Below, one piece after another: positions 34,939 through 44,209 of a DNA stretch of 64,000 nt. The DNA lies in NCBI GenBank assembly GCA_963975425.1, contig CAXBGS010000002.1:372001-436000 (forward strand). The letters are read 5' to 3'. The notes under the pieces were generated by a model. That model made no database searches. It had not been told where the DNA came from and was given only the letters and a program-made list of their open reading frames with translations. A program made the position numbers and the translations under genes. Source of the stretch: CAXBGS01 sp963975425 (GTDB lineage: Bacteria; Planctomycetota; Planctomycetia; Pirellulales; Pirellulaceae). Every line of letters begins with the position of its first letter. Positions within the stretch are counted from its first letter, which is position 1.

Positions 34939-35794
34939 TCGATACACGCACATAAAAACCGGCATCCAGGCTGCGCCCTGCCGCATCCTTCAATTGTGAC
35001 CGTCCCGAATCAATGTGCAAACCGGTCCTGAGCCCGCCGCCACGCAGCAACGGGGCCTCCCCAAAGAAACGGGCCGCATCCCGCTGATCCACTTGTGGCG
35101 AGTGGCCGGTCAACAGCAGCCGAAAATGGCCCGGTTCGATCAGCTTGAGGCAATTTTCCAGCAGCGGCCAAAGATCCCGCTCCAGTCGCCAAGCTTTGCC
35201 TTGCGGTGTATGCCCGTAAGCTGGCGGGTCGAGCACAATGGTGTGGTAGACCCGACCACGGCGGACTTCTTTGGCAGCAAATTTTGCCGCATCATCGACC
35301 AAATACCGGATCGGCGCGTCGCCCCAACCGTTGCGTTGTGCTACTTCTCGCGTTGCCTGGACGTTCGGGCGAGCAGCATCGACATGCGCCACGTGATATC
35401 CCGCCGATACCATCGCCATGGTGCTGGCACCGGTATAGGCAAACAGGTTCAAAGCGCGACTGGATTCGGGCTCATCCGGCTTTGCGGGCAAGCTTTGTAG
35501 CCACCGCCAGTTGTCGGCCTGTTCAGGAAAGACGCCGATGTGGCCAAAGGGAGTCGGTCGGACCGGCATCTGAAACCCATCGCACTGCAGAGTCAACTGC
35601 GGTGGCCATGGTTTCGCGAACCGCCACGCCTTCCGTTGCGCATCAAAGTACGCGTCTGCCTGACGCCACCGGCCGGGATCGCTTTTTCGATCATCGATTG
35701 CGGCTGGCGACGGCCGGTCGGTGATGTACCCGGCGAGACTTTCCAATTTGCGGCCATCGCCGAAATCGATCAATTGATAACGAGATTCAGACAC
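34931..35794 (-). CDS. Class I SAM-dependent methyltransferase, RlmI-like
   Basis: 287 residues from GTG 35794. The Rossmann methyltransferase core shows LNLFAYTGASTMAMVSAGYHV (the SAM loop with aromatic residues, as in 23S rRNA methyltransferases of the RlmI/RlmK type), AHVDAARPNVQ, a segment VDDAAKF and the catalytic IVLDPPAYGH. The DPP(A/S)Y motif fits N6 or C5 base methyltransferases. RNA modification is the likely role; the PUA domain of RlmI is absent, so the exact nucleotide cannot be given. First of three overlapping genes (methyltransferase, larE, kinase). Confidence 0.88.
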   Translation of the reverse strand: MSESRYQLIDFGDGRKLESLAGYITDRPSPAAIDDRKSDPGRWRQADAYFDAQRKAWRFAKPWPPQLTLQCDGFQMPVRPTPFGHIGVFPEQADNWRWLQSLPAKPDEPESSRALNLFAYTGASTMAMVSAGYHVAHVDAARPNVQATREVAQRNGWGDAPIRYLVDDAAKFAAKEVRRGRVYHTIVLDPPAYGHTPQGKAWRLERDLWPLLENCLKLIEPGHFRLLLTGHSPQVDQRDAARFFGEAPLLRGGGLRTGLHIDSGRSQLKDAAGRSLDAGFYVRVSSD

Positions 35795-35842
35795 GTCGGG
35801 CGTGGTGTCAGGGTCAGGAGAAACGCGACCGCATCGCGATGA

Positions 35843-36808
35843 CTATCGTTTGACGGCCGCTTTTGGCTTGCGTTCAGGTTTCGCAGAGTCCGCAATGCGA
35901 ACGGGACTCTCTTTTTTGTCGCCACCCGATGCATCCGCAGGCTTTTCAGCAATGGACTCGACCGGCCACTCCATTCCAGAAGGTGCTGGTGGTTTGGGAA
36001 CCGCGATCGGATTTCCTGTCGGGTCCGTTGTCGGCCAGCCATCGTTGAATGCGACTTGTGCAGTGTACTCGACGGCGGGACGTTCATAGTTTTGCTGTGC
36101 CAAATTGTGAGCGACCGAAAAGGGCAGCTTCAGCTTGCTGCCGGCCAATTTAGTCTCCTCGCGAATCGAGCCGCCCTGAAACGGCCCCACTCCGAACACC
36201 CATGTGTCCTTGGCCGTCGCCAACGAATAGTTCACACCGGACTGCCAGATCGGTTCGCGCGTGCGTCGATCGTATGCAAATGCTGCGACCTTGGCGGCCG
36301 CTTCCTGCGCGTCACGTCGGGCCAACGCAACTTCTGGAATCGCCGGGATCGACGGTGCGTTGGGGATTAATGCGACGGCCGATGAAATTGCATTATTCTC
36401 GGGCAATCCAAACGTCACTCGATGGTCATCCAGCCCCAGCGTTCCCAGACGTGGCTCAATCACAATGTCGGAATCACCCAGCGTGTCTTGGATCAAACAA
36501 CCTGCCGCAACGATTTGCTGCCGCATGGCACTGATGACGTAGTCACTGTTGACGAAACCTTCGCCTTTGACACTGCGTAAATAGCTGGTGTCCAAATAGA
36601 CCTTTTGACCGGTCAAGGGACGAAAATCCAATCTCGAGACGCTGCGATCGACCGCATCGCTCATCACCAACTGTTCGGTTGCCTGACGCTCGCGCGTCGT
36701 ACCACAGCCAACGATCGTTAACATTATCAGTGCGCAGCAAACAGCGATTCCGCTGAAACGATCAGCCGGACAGCGGCATGCACCAATGGAATGGGCAATC
36801 CGTGGCAT
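35843..36808 (-). CDS. Lipoprotein of planctomycete-specific type (DUF6655-like)
   Basis: 321 residues from ATG 36808; a TTG at 36835 would add nine. A hydrophobic helix ends in IVGCGT, a lipobox, so the protein should be lipid-anchored. The mature domain is alpha/beta with VYLDTSYLRSVKGEGFVNSDYVISA, a pattern shared with planctomycete DUF6655 proteins (my assignment from pattern, not from a search). The C-terminal 60 residues are Pro/Lys/Glu-rich. No catalytic motif. Function unknown. Nearest same-strand gene downstream is the methyltransferase, 48 bases away. Confidence 0.82.
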   Translation of the reverse strand: MPRIAHSIGACRCPADRFSGIAVCCALIMLTIVGCGTTRERQATEQLVMSDAVDRSVSRLDFRPLTGQKVYLDTSYLRSVKGEGFVNSDYVISAMRQQIVAAGCLIQDTLGDSDIVIEPRLGTLGLDDHRVTFGLPENNAISSAVALIPNAPSIPAIPEVALARRDAQEAAAKVAAFAYDRRTREPIWQSGVNYSLATAKDTWVFGVGPFQGGSIREETKLAGSKLKLPFSVAHNLAQQNYERPAVEYTAQVAFNDGWPTTDPTGNPIAVPKPPAPSGMEWPVESIAEKPADASGGDKKESPVRIADSAKPERKPKAAVKR

Positions 36809-36996
36809 CAAGACTTGGGGACGAAGGTGGGACAATGGGCAAGAAACGTGATTCGGGGATACCCTAGAACGCTTGTCGCTGGCAATAGCGCATCGCCCTT
36901 CTCAAAGCACTTCCGCACCACTGCGGTATCGTGAAACCGGACTTTCGCAGTTCTTGCCGGCGTGAAACTGAATTCCTCCCGCTCACTCAGGCGGCG

Positions 36997-38322
36997 CTAA
37001 GCCAGTACCTGCGGAATCGGTTTTCCTTCGCTACGCTTGATCGGTCGCCCCACCGGCGTGTCCAGTTCTTCCTCGTGATCGATGGACAGTGCCGTCAGAA
37101 TCGTGCTGTGCAGATCGGCAACCGTCACGGGATTTTCGACGTCTTGCAGCGGCGATTTACGATCGAGCTTGGGCTCACGTGCTGTCGCACCATAGACGCC
37201 GCCGCGCCGGATGCCACATCCGGCCAACAGCGTGCTGAATCCATGGGGCCAATGATCGCGTCCTTCGGCCGCATTGATCGTTGGCGTTCGCCCGAACTCT
37301 CCTCCGCACACCACTAAGGTCGATTCCAAAAGATCGCGCTGCTGTAACCGCACCAGCAACGCAGATAGCGCGGGATCAAGGCTTTCACAAGCAGACGATT
37401 GCAACGAGTGATTGGTGATGTGCGAATCCCACCCGCTTAAAGTCACTTCAACGCATCGCGTTCCGACTTCGATCAATCGCGACGCGGCCAAGCAACCCCG
37501 CCCAAACGCCGTGTCACCAAACGCATCTCGTTCAGCCTGGGGTTCAGTGGAAACGTCAAAAGCATCCAATTGTTCGCTGGACATCATCCGCAGCGCCGCT
37601 TCGGTCGCGGTCGTGTGCAGCGTCCGGTTGGATTCCAATTGCTTAAGTCGGTCATGACGAAAATTATCTTCCACAAACCTGAGGTCGCGCAGGCGTCGAT
37701 CGAGCCGGTCGTCGTCCACCGAAGCACGAACATCGGGAACGCGGCCCAGTGGATTGTCAATTTTGAACGCATCGAACTTCGCCCCCAGATAACCGCCGCG
37801 GCCGGCATCGTTACCCGGCAAAATGGAAACATGGCGAGGCAAATCACCGCCACGGGGGTCAACGTGGCAAACGACGGCACCGATCGACGGATGCTTGAGC
37901 GTCGGGTCCGGCCGATAGCCGCTGCGCATGTTATAAACGGCTCGCTGATGATCGCCTTCTTTTCCAGTCACACTGCGTACCAATGAGGTCAAATGCATCT
38001 GCTGGGCGACCCGAGGCAACGTGTCGGCGATACCTAGCCCCTTGACCGATGTGTCAATCGTCTGCACATCACCGCCGATCATTGAACCGGCATGAGGATC
38101 AAACGTTTCAAGCTGGCTGGGGCCGCCGGCAAGCCACAACAGAATGACATTCTTCGGTCGCGAAGGATCGGTGACGCCAGCCTCATCGGCGCGGGCCAAA
38201 TCGCCAGCCAGGATCGTCAACATCGACGACGTTCCGACAATGGCCGAACCGGCACCCAGCAGAGTTCTCCGTGAAAAATGAGATCGGTAATCGCAAATCG
38301 TGGTTGATGAGTGGCTGGCCAT
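36997..38322 (-). CDS. DUF1501 protein with twin-arginine signal
   Basis: 441 residues with SRRTLLGAGSAIVG at 17-30, a Tat-type signal, and the DUF1501 domain (sulfatase/phosphatase-like fold): NVILLWLAGGPSQLETFDPH near 58, GWDSHITNH around 300 and VVCGGEFGRTPTIN near 340, with DHWPHGFS. Members are found beside DUF1549 genes in planctomycetes, but the enzymatic activity is unknown. The gene begins 3 bases after the DUF1549 gene stop, so they are an operon. Export to the periplasm or the surface in folded form is implied. Confidence 0.93.
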   Translation of the reverse strand: MASHSSTTICDYRSHFSRRTLLGAGSAIVGTSSMLTILAGDLARADEAGVTDPSRPKNVILLWLAGGPSQLETFDPHAGSMIGGDVQTIDTSVKGLGIADTLPRVAQQMHLTSLVRSVTGKEGDHQRAVYNMRSGYRPDPTLKHPSIGAVVCHVDPRGGDLPRHVSILPGNDAGRGGYLGAKFDAFKIDNPLGRVPDVRASVDDDRLDRRLRDLRFVEDNFRHDRLKQLESNRTLHTTATEAALRMMSSEQLDAFDVSTEPQAERDAFGDTAFGRGCLAASRLIEVGTRCVEVTLSGWDSHITNHSLQSSACESLDPALSALLVRLQQRDLLESTLVVCGGEFGRTPTINAAEGRDHWPHGFSTLLAGCGIRRGGVYGATAREPKLDRKSPLQDVENPVTVADLHSTILTALSIDHEEELDTPVGRPIKRSEGKPIPQVLA

Positions 38323-38325
38323 ATT

Positions 38326-40299
38326 TCAATGATTCCAAGCGAGTTCGGTGCTATTGAGCAAGACCCAAAACAAGTCTTCGATCGCCCTGGTTCGATTCTT
38401 CGTCTCGGCAAAACGCTCGGTGAAATGAGATCGTTCGGCTTCGGTCGGCATCCGATTCACTGTCGCCAAGTACACCGTCTCGATCGCGCGATCATCTTCT
38501 TTTGCAAACATTGCGATATGCGAAGATGCATTCAATATCGGATTCGATTTAATTGACTCGCGCAGCATCCGGCCGTTCATCGTCAACAGTCGCTGCGTGA
38601 TCGTCACGCTGTCGCTCGAGAATTCGTCTTCGCCCAAGTCACCGTAGCGACGGATAAAATCGTTGGACTGTCCGAACGTTTGCAGCTGGACAAACAGTGA
38701 AGATTCACGATCGGTCTTCTTGATCCGAGCACTCTGCAGAACACTGCCGGCGACCTGCTCGGGACGGAGCCGCACCAACGGGAACACCGCCGTGGCGGCC
38801 TCATGGTCGGGTGTCACGTCAAATATGGCGCGGCTATCAACCCGAAATGCATCACTGCGAGCGATCACTCGGATGAGCCGCCGCAGATTAAAATCGTGTT
38901 GGATAAAATCATCCGTCAACGCCTCGAGGACCGGTGTCGACGTTTCATCGATCGGCAAGTTGTCGACCGCATCACCGGCCGGTCGACCGTACATCAATGC
39001 CCACACGTGACTGACTGCGGCACGCGCGGCCTGACGATTGTCCTTGTGTGTGATCCATGCGGCCAAACGGTAGCGATCGTTACCCTGTTGGGGCAACAAG
39101 GATGGCGAATAGGGAACCGCCGCCGGCACATTCACTTCTTCATCGGCGTCTAGGTACTGGTACTTGTAGTCGCTCTTACCGCTTCGAATGCCCTGAAGCC
39201 CGTTGTATTTTGCGGCCGTAAAGAACGCGGCCAACTGATGAAAATCTGTCTGCAAACCTTCACGCGGGCTCTCGGTGTCACCCAAGTTGACGTTGCCGAG
39301 AAAATCATTGTGGCACTGCAGGCAATCGATCCTCAATCCCAAGAACGCACGCGAGGTGCGTGCCGCCAATCGAACCGGATCCGGGGCGTTGTTGCCGCTG
39401 TCAAATGTGACCGTGTAAAAGTTGACTTCCGGTCGATCGGTCCAAAGCCCCTCGGCGGTGATCAGATCACGAACAATTTGGTCGTAACGTCTGTTCTGTG
39501 CAATCGCATCGGACAACCACGTCCGAAAGCGTCGTCGTCGATAGACGATAAACGGCCCTTCGTCGGTCCCCACTAAGAACCGCGTATAACGCTCGGCCCA
39601 ATAGTTGTGAAAGCGCCGATCACGCAACAAATTTTCCAAGTGCACATGTTCGCGGCGATGCACCGGCAGCGTTTGCAGCTCTCGAATCTCTTCAACCGAC
39701 ATGCCGCTGCCTACCAGAGCCAACGACAGACGTCGACAAATCGTCATCCAGTCAGCCTCATCCGCAGAACGAAGCCCTGCCATTTGGATCGCGTTCATGC
39801 GAACGGCATCCAAGCGATTGATTGATTCTTGCAACTCGTCCGTCGACGTTGACGGTAATGGCGCATCCTGTGCATCGGCTATCGCGATTTCCGTACCATC
39901 CGCGATCACCTCGGTTTCGATGAAGAGATCGCTATCTGTTTCCGGGGCGGTCACTGGGGCAGATGCTGGCGAGGTTGATTGAGACGGCACGCGGTTCGAC
40001 AAGACTGCGTCATCTGCCAACTGGGCCGGCGATCCGGTTAACGATCGAGTCGATGAACGCGTCGATAGGTTGGGGCTAGAAACCGCGTTAGGTGTTGCCT
40101 CGAACGAACGCGGCTGCGAATCAGATTCCGACAGCCCCGTCGACAGATATCCAAGCGTCACCAACAACAACAGTCCTAGCCAAATCCGGCGCCCCGTCCA
40201 ATTCGCAGCCCTTGCGAACGAGTGAACGAATCGGCCAAGCGGCCCCTTCGCAGGTTCCGTCGCTCGTGTAGGCGGCGATTCGGTCATGTGGTCCGACAT
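38326..40299 (-). CDS. DUF1549 protein with N-terminal membrane anchor
   Basis: 657 residues from ATG 40299. A basic/Pro-rich cytoplasmic start is followed by a helix (RRIWLGLLLLVTLGYL, about 40-58), then a Ser/Thr-rich linker to about 160, then the DUF1549 domain (NRLDAVRMNAIQMAG, ERYTRFLVGTD) with one CxxCH, CLQCHND. A C-terminal half (SHVWALMYGRPAGDAVDN, RRLIRVIARSDAFR) resembles DUF1553 in part. Unlike the copy at 41601 it lacks the PSCyt1 c-type haem domain at the front. Pairs with the DUF1501 gene 3 bases downstream. Family function is unknown, with redox or surface polysaccharide roles suggested. Confidence 0.88.
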   Translation of the reverse strand: MSDHMTESPPTRATEPAKGPLGRFVHSFARAANWTGRRIWLGLLLLVTLGYLSTGLSESDSQPRSFEATPNAVSSPNLSTRSSTRSLTGSPAQLADDAVLSNRVPSQSTSPASAPVTAPETDSDLFIETEVIADGTEIAIADAQDAPLPSTSTDELQESINRLDAVRMNAIQMAGLRSADEADWMTICRRLSLALVGSGMSVEEIRELQTLPVHRREHVHLENLLRDRRFHNYWAERYTRFLVGTDEGPFIVYRRRRFRTWLSDAIAQNRRYDQIVRDLITAEGLWTDRPEVNFYTVTFDSGNNAPDPVRLAARTSRAFLGLRIDCLQCHNDFLGNVNLGDTESPREGLQTDFHQLAAFFTAAKYNGLQGIRSGKSDYKYQYLDADEEVNVPAAVPYSPSLLPQQGNDRYRLAAWITHKDNRQAARAAVSHVWALMYGRPAGDAVDNLPIDETSTPVLEALTDDFIQHDFNLRRLIRVIARSDAFRVDSRAIFDVTPDHEAATAVFPLVRLRPEQVAGSVLQSARIKKTDRESSLFVQLQTFGQSNDFIRRYGDLGEDEFSSDSVTITQRLLTMNGRMLRESIKSNPILNASSHIAMFAKEDDRAIETVYLATVNRMPTEAERSHFTERFAETKNRTRAIEDLFWVLLNSTELAWNH

Positions 40300-40701
40300 G
40301 AAACTAGCTCGAAAAAGTTTGCTTGGTTGATTGTTCGGTGATTCGCCGCACAATGCAAATTCTTTGTAAAGAAATGAGAACAAATCGCAAACACATTCCT
40401 TGTGTGTTCGTGCACGCTCGATTCTGGTCTCTGTATTGTGGTCGCCCCGCGACGGTCCGTGGACGACAAACGAAGACGCATCGAGCGGTCATGACGCTGG
40501 TTTGCGATTAATCGTGGTGAATCGACGTGATTGTGGGACTTTTCGAAGGTGCCGTTGGTTGGCCCTCCCAGAGGGTCGCCACTATGCTACCGTGCAAGAA
40601 AGCGTCTCCCCGAAGCCATATACGGTATCGACGCCAGAATTCAGAGCCCGTGACGTGCTCTGTGCTATCCGCTCTGCCCCTCACACTGTTCGAATCGACC
40701 T
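40300..40701. other. Intergenic region between divergent genes
   Basis: About 400 bases between the DUF1549 gene and the methyltransferase. A small inverted repeat TTCTTTGTAAAGAA lies at about 40360-40378, a possible operator or hairpin. Otherwise no gene-like frame or promoter stands out. The patch from 40300-40440 is A+T-richer than the genes around it. Confidence 0.5.
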
Positions 40702-41415
40702 ATGCCAGATTCCTCGACGGATCCGTTCTTCCAGCCGTATGACCGCGAGGATATCGCGTACGGCGACGAACCGTCAGCCGCGCTGGCCGAGTTTCTGAAG
40801 CAGGTTCGCCCGAGTGGAAAAGCGCTCGACTTGGGGGCCGGAGCCGGCAGAGACACGATTGCTTTGGCCGCAGCAGGTTTGAATGTTTCCGCCGTGGACT
40901 TGAGTGAGCGCGGGCTCGAGCGCGTCCGCCAGCGTGCCAACGAAGCAGGTCTGCACAACCAAGTGGAAACATTCGTCGCCGACGCGTGCGAATACCCGTG
41001 GGCGCCTCACACGTTTCAAGCGATTGTCGCAACCACCATCCTTGATCATGTCCCAGCCGCGAGCGCCAGACCGCTTTGGCAACGAATCTGTGACGGGCTG
41101 GACAACCACGGTTTTCTTTACGCCGAAGTGCACACGACCGAAGACCCGGGCAGCGAACAGATGCCGGGCAAGCTGAGCGACGCACCGGTTAGCGAGACGG
41201 CGGGCGCCGTCGTGAACTATTTTGCGCCGAACCAGTTGGCACAGTGGGCGGCCGATCCCGAATCACGGCTGCGTATCCTGAGATACGAAGAGCGGTTGGA
41301 ATGGGATTACACCCACGGTCCCGAGCACTTACACGGCAAAGCGGTCTTGTTGGCCGTCCGTCTGGGCTCACATCCGGATTGGTACGGCCAACCGCCTGCG
41401 TTCCCTCGACGGTAA
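40702..41415 (+). CDS. Class I SAM-dependent methyltransferase (TehB-like)
   Basis: 237 residues. ALDLGAGAGRDTIALAAAG is the SAM-binding motif I, with VSAVDLSERGLERVR as motif II and DHVPAASARPLW in the core. The pattern fits TehB/Ubi-type small-molecule methyltransferases rather than RNA or DNA types, but the substrate is unknown. No operon partner; the intergenic space on the right (to 41601) has no gene. Starts at ATG 40702. Confidence 0.85.
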   Translation: MPDSSTDPFFQPYDREDIAYGDEPSAALAEFLKQVRPSGKALDLGAGAGRDTIALAAAGLNVSAVDLSERGLERVRQRANEAGLHNQVETFVADACEYPWAPHTFQAIVATTILDHVPAASARPLWQRICDGLDNHGFLYAEVHTTEDPGSEQMPGKLSDAPVSETAGAVVNYFAPNQLAQWAADPESRLRILRYEERLEWDYTHGPEHLHGKAVLLAVRLGSHPDWYGQPPAFPRR

Positions 41416-41600
41416 TGCCCCAACGGCGAAGATTGAGCAGTCCGATGAAAACCTGCGACCCAACCGGCGAGATTGTGGTTCAATCGCCAGATCGAGTACA
41501 ATTGAACCGATAGCAAGCGGCGTCTTCGTACCTCGTTTGTTCCCACCTGCCGCCGTATTACGCTCCACACGGCATTCATACTCGATTCATCCGGTTCTCC

Positions 41601-44168
41601 ATGCAACGAGTCATCTGGACGTTCATCGTTCTTGCCCTAACCGTTGTCGCCCATTCGGCTCCTCCCACAGCGGCCAAGGCATCCGGTTCGGCAAAAGCAT
41701 CGAAAGAAAAGGCGTCACAAAAACGCCGCGCCGGATTGGAACTGTTCGAAAAGAAAATCCGCCCGGCACTCATCCAGCACTGCTATGAATGTCACAGCGA
41801 ACAATCCGATGACTTGGGCGGTGGTCTGCTGGTTGATTCCCGCGAAGGCCTGTTTGCCGGTGGCGATAGCGGCGCCGCGATTCGTCGTGGCAAACCCGCC
41901 GACAGCTTGCTGATGCATGCACTTGAGTACCGGGACCTCGAGATGCCGCCCGACGAACCCTTGTCGCCTGACGTCGTGGCTGACTTTCGACGCTGGATCT
42001 CACTCGGCGCACCCGACCCTCGTCGCCGAAAAACCGATCCGGTGCAACAAGATGCACCGACGAAACCCATCGACCTCTGGTCGCTTCAGCCTGTAACGAA
42101 TCCCCGGCCGCCTGAGGTAAACAACGCCGGGTGGCCTTTGTCGGACATCGATCGATTCATCCTGGCCGCTTTGGAAGAGAAGGGCATAAGTCCTAACGCG
42201 GATGCAGCCCCGTTCACCTTGCTGCGCCGTTTATATTTTGATCTAGTCGGGTTGCCACCATCGCCACAAGAACTGGCAGATTTCGCCAAGGATCCTTCCG
42301 ACGAGCACTACGCCGCAATTGTCGATCGGTTACTCGCATCGCGCGGCTTTGGCGAGCGTTGGGGACGACATTGGCTAGACGTCGCACGCTATGGCGAATC
42401 CGCCGGCAGCAGTCGTGACGTCTTGATGCTTTACGCATGGCGGTATCGTGATTACGTGATTGATGCGTTTTGCGACGACGTCCCTCTGGATCGATTCATC
42501 ACAGAACAGATTGCCGGCGACTTGTTGGACGCCGAAAACGATGATCAACGTCGCAAGCAAATTATCGCGACGGGCTTGCTTGCCTTGGGCAGCAAATCTC
42601 TCAACGGCGGAAACCTGACGTATGACATCGTCGACGACCAGATCGACGTGGTTTCGAAGGCCGTGTTGGGCCTGACGGTCGCTTGTGCCAGATGCCATGA
42701 TCACAAATTCGATCCGATCCCGACCGCCGATTACTACTCCTTGGCCGGAATCTTTCTAAGTACCGAGACGCTCTACGGCGGCAGCACCAAGCGGCCCAAG
42801 AATGCCAAGGAAAAAGAACAGCTCTATCTAAGACTGTCGTCCGAGCTTAGCCCCGAGGAAATCGAGCAGCAGAAAATTGCTCAAAAGAACGTTGAGACAT
42901 TCCAAAAGCAGGTCAAATCCAGCAACTCACGGATCAAGAATCTGTTGAAAGATGTTCCCAGTGGATATCGCAACGATCCCGAGAAACCGATCGCCGAGAA
43001 TCTTTCCGATGCACAGAGGTCCGCGATTCGCCAGTACCAGGGCGCGGTCCGAAATTTAAAGAAACGCGAAGCTCTGTTGGCCGAAGCGAAAGCGGCACTG
43101 CCCGACGAACCGCAATACGCGTTTGGCGTCCGCGAAGCAAAAAAAATCATTGACGGAAACGTCTTGATCCGCGGCGAAAAGGGCAAGACGGGCGATCCCG
43201 TCAAACGCGGTTTTCTGTCGACCATCGACCCAGTTATTGATCCCGAACAGGCGATCAGAAAATCAATCAATGCCAAGCAGAGCGGGCGGCTTGAATTGGC
43301 GGCTTGGTTGACCCACCCGCGTCACCCGCTGACTCCGCGTGTCGCCGTCAACCGAGTCTGGCAACACTTGATGGGAACGGGAATCGTCGAAACGGTGGAT
43401 AACTTTGGCGTCAGTGGAACGAAACCCTCGCATCCTCAGTTGCTGGACTTTCTTGCCCATCGATTCGTTCACCAGCAAAACTGGTCGATCAAGTCGGTCG
43501 TGCGCGAAGTGGTCATGTCGCGAACCTATCGTCTGTCAACCAGCTATGACGAAAACTCGTATGCCGCGGATTCCGAGAACCGTCTGCGTTGGCGAATGGA
43601 CCGGCGACGACTGGAAGCTGAGCCGTTGCGAGATGCGATGCTCGCCGTTAGCGGGCGGTTGCGATTCCAGCCGCTGGAAGGTTCGCTCGTGATGCAAATC
43701 GGTGAAGGTGAGGTTGGTCGCAACATCGATACTTCAGTACTGGATGAACCGTTTGATCACCGCAGCGTCTATTTGCCGATCATTCGCGGCATCATTCCCG
43801 AACAATTGCGTGTGTTCGATTTCCCCGAACCGTCGAACGTCCAGGGACTTCGTGACAGCAACACGACACCGACTCAGTCGCTGTATTTAATGAACAGCCC
43901 CTTTGTGATGCGTGCCTCGGAATCTTTCGCCGACCATCTGTTGGCTCAAACGCAACTAAAAACAGATGCCGATCGAGTGACGCACGCCCATCTACGATGT
44001 TTCGCACGTGCCCCCGATCAAAAACAGATTCGTGAAGCGATTGAATTCATCGATGATCTTGCGACCAGATCGAAAGCTAATCACGCCGCACCTGATGCTC
44101 GTCGTCGAGCATGGGCCGCGTACTGCCAGAGTCTGCTGGCGAGTGCACCGTTTCGCTTCATTGATTAA
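41601..44168 (+). CDS. PSCyt1-DUF1549-DUF1553 exported cytochrome-type protein
   Basis: 855 residues, in the order typical of planctomycetes. Signal peptide at 1-20, PSCyt1 (c-type haem motif CYECH at 61-65, with EMPPDEPLS at the domain end), DUF1549 (RWGRHWLDVARYGES), a CARCHDHKFDP motif at 362-372 with a second CxxCH, then DUF1553 (RVAVNRVWQHLMGTGIV, RTYRLSTSY) to the end. A Lys/Glu-rich helical stretch (about 420-510) may be coiled coil. Covalent haem c is expected at the PSCyt1 site. The next gene, DUF1501, starts 41 bases on. Biochemical role unknown. Confidence 0.94.
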   Translation: MQRVIWTFIVLALTVVAHSAPPTAAKASGSAKASKEKASQKRRAGLELFEKKIRPALIQHCYECHSEQSDDLGGGLLVDSREGLFAGGDSGAAIRRGKPADSLLMHALEYRDLEMPPDEPLSPDVVADFRRWISLGAPDPRRRKTDPVQQDAPTKPIDLWSLQPVTNPRPPEVNNAGWPLSDIDRFILAALEEKGISPNADAAPFTLLRRLYFDLVGLPPSPQELADFAKDPSDEHYAAIVDRLLASRGFGERWGRHWLDVARYGESAGSSRDVLMLYAWRYRDYVIDAFCDDVPLDRFITEQIAGDLLDAENDDQRRKQIIATGLLALGSKSLNGGNLTYDIVDDQIDVVSKAVLGLTVACARCHDHKFDPIPTADYYSLAGIFLSTETLYGGSTKRPKNAKEKEQLYLRLSSELSPEEIEQQKIAQKNVETFQKQVKSSNSRIKNLLKDVPSGYRNDPEKPIAENLSDAQRSAIRQYQGAVRNLKKREALLAEAKAALPDEPQYAFGVREAKKIIDGNVLIRGEKGKTGDPVKRGFLSTIDPVIDPEQAIRKSINAKQSGRLELAAWLTHPRHPLTPRVAVNRVWQHLMGTGIVETVDNFGVSGTKPSHPQLLDFLAHRFVHQQNWSIKSVVREVVMSRTYRLSTSYDENSYAADSENRLRWRMDRRRLEAEPLRDAMLAVSGRLRFQPLEGSLVMQIGEGEVGRNIDTSVLDEPFDHRSVYLPIIRGIIPEQLRVFDFPEPSNVQGLRDSNTTPTQSLYLMNSPFVMRASESFADHLLAQTQLKTDADRVTHAHLRCFARAPDQKQIREAIEFIDDLATRSKANHAAPDARRRAWAAYCQSLLASAPFRFID

Positions 44169-44209
44169 AACTCATTCACACTGAAACAAAGTCCGTACGA
44201 GAATACGCC

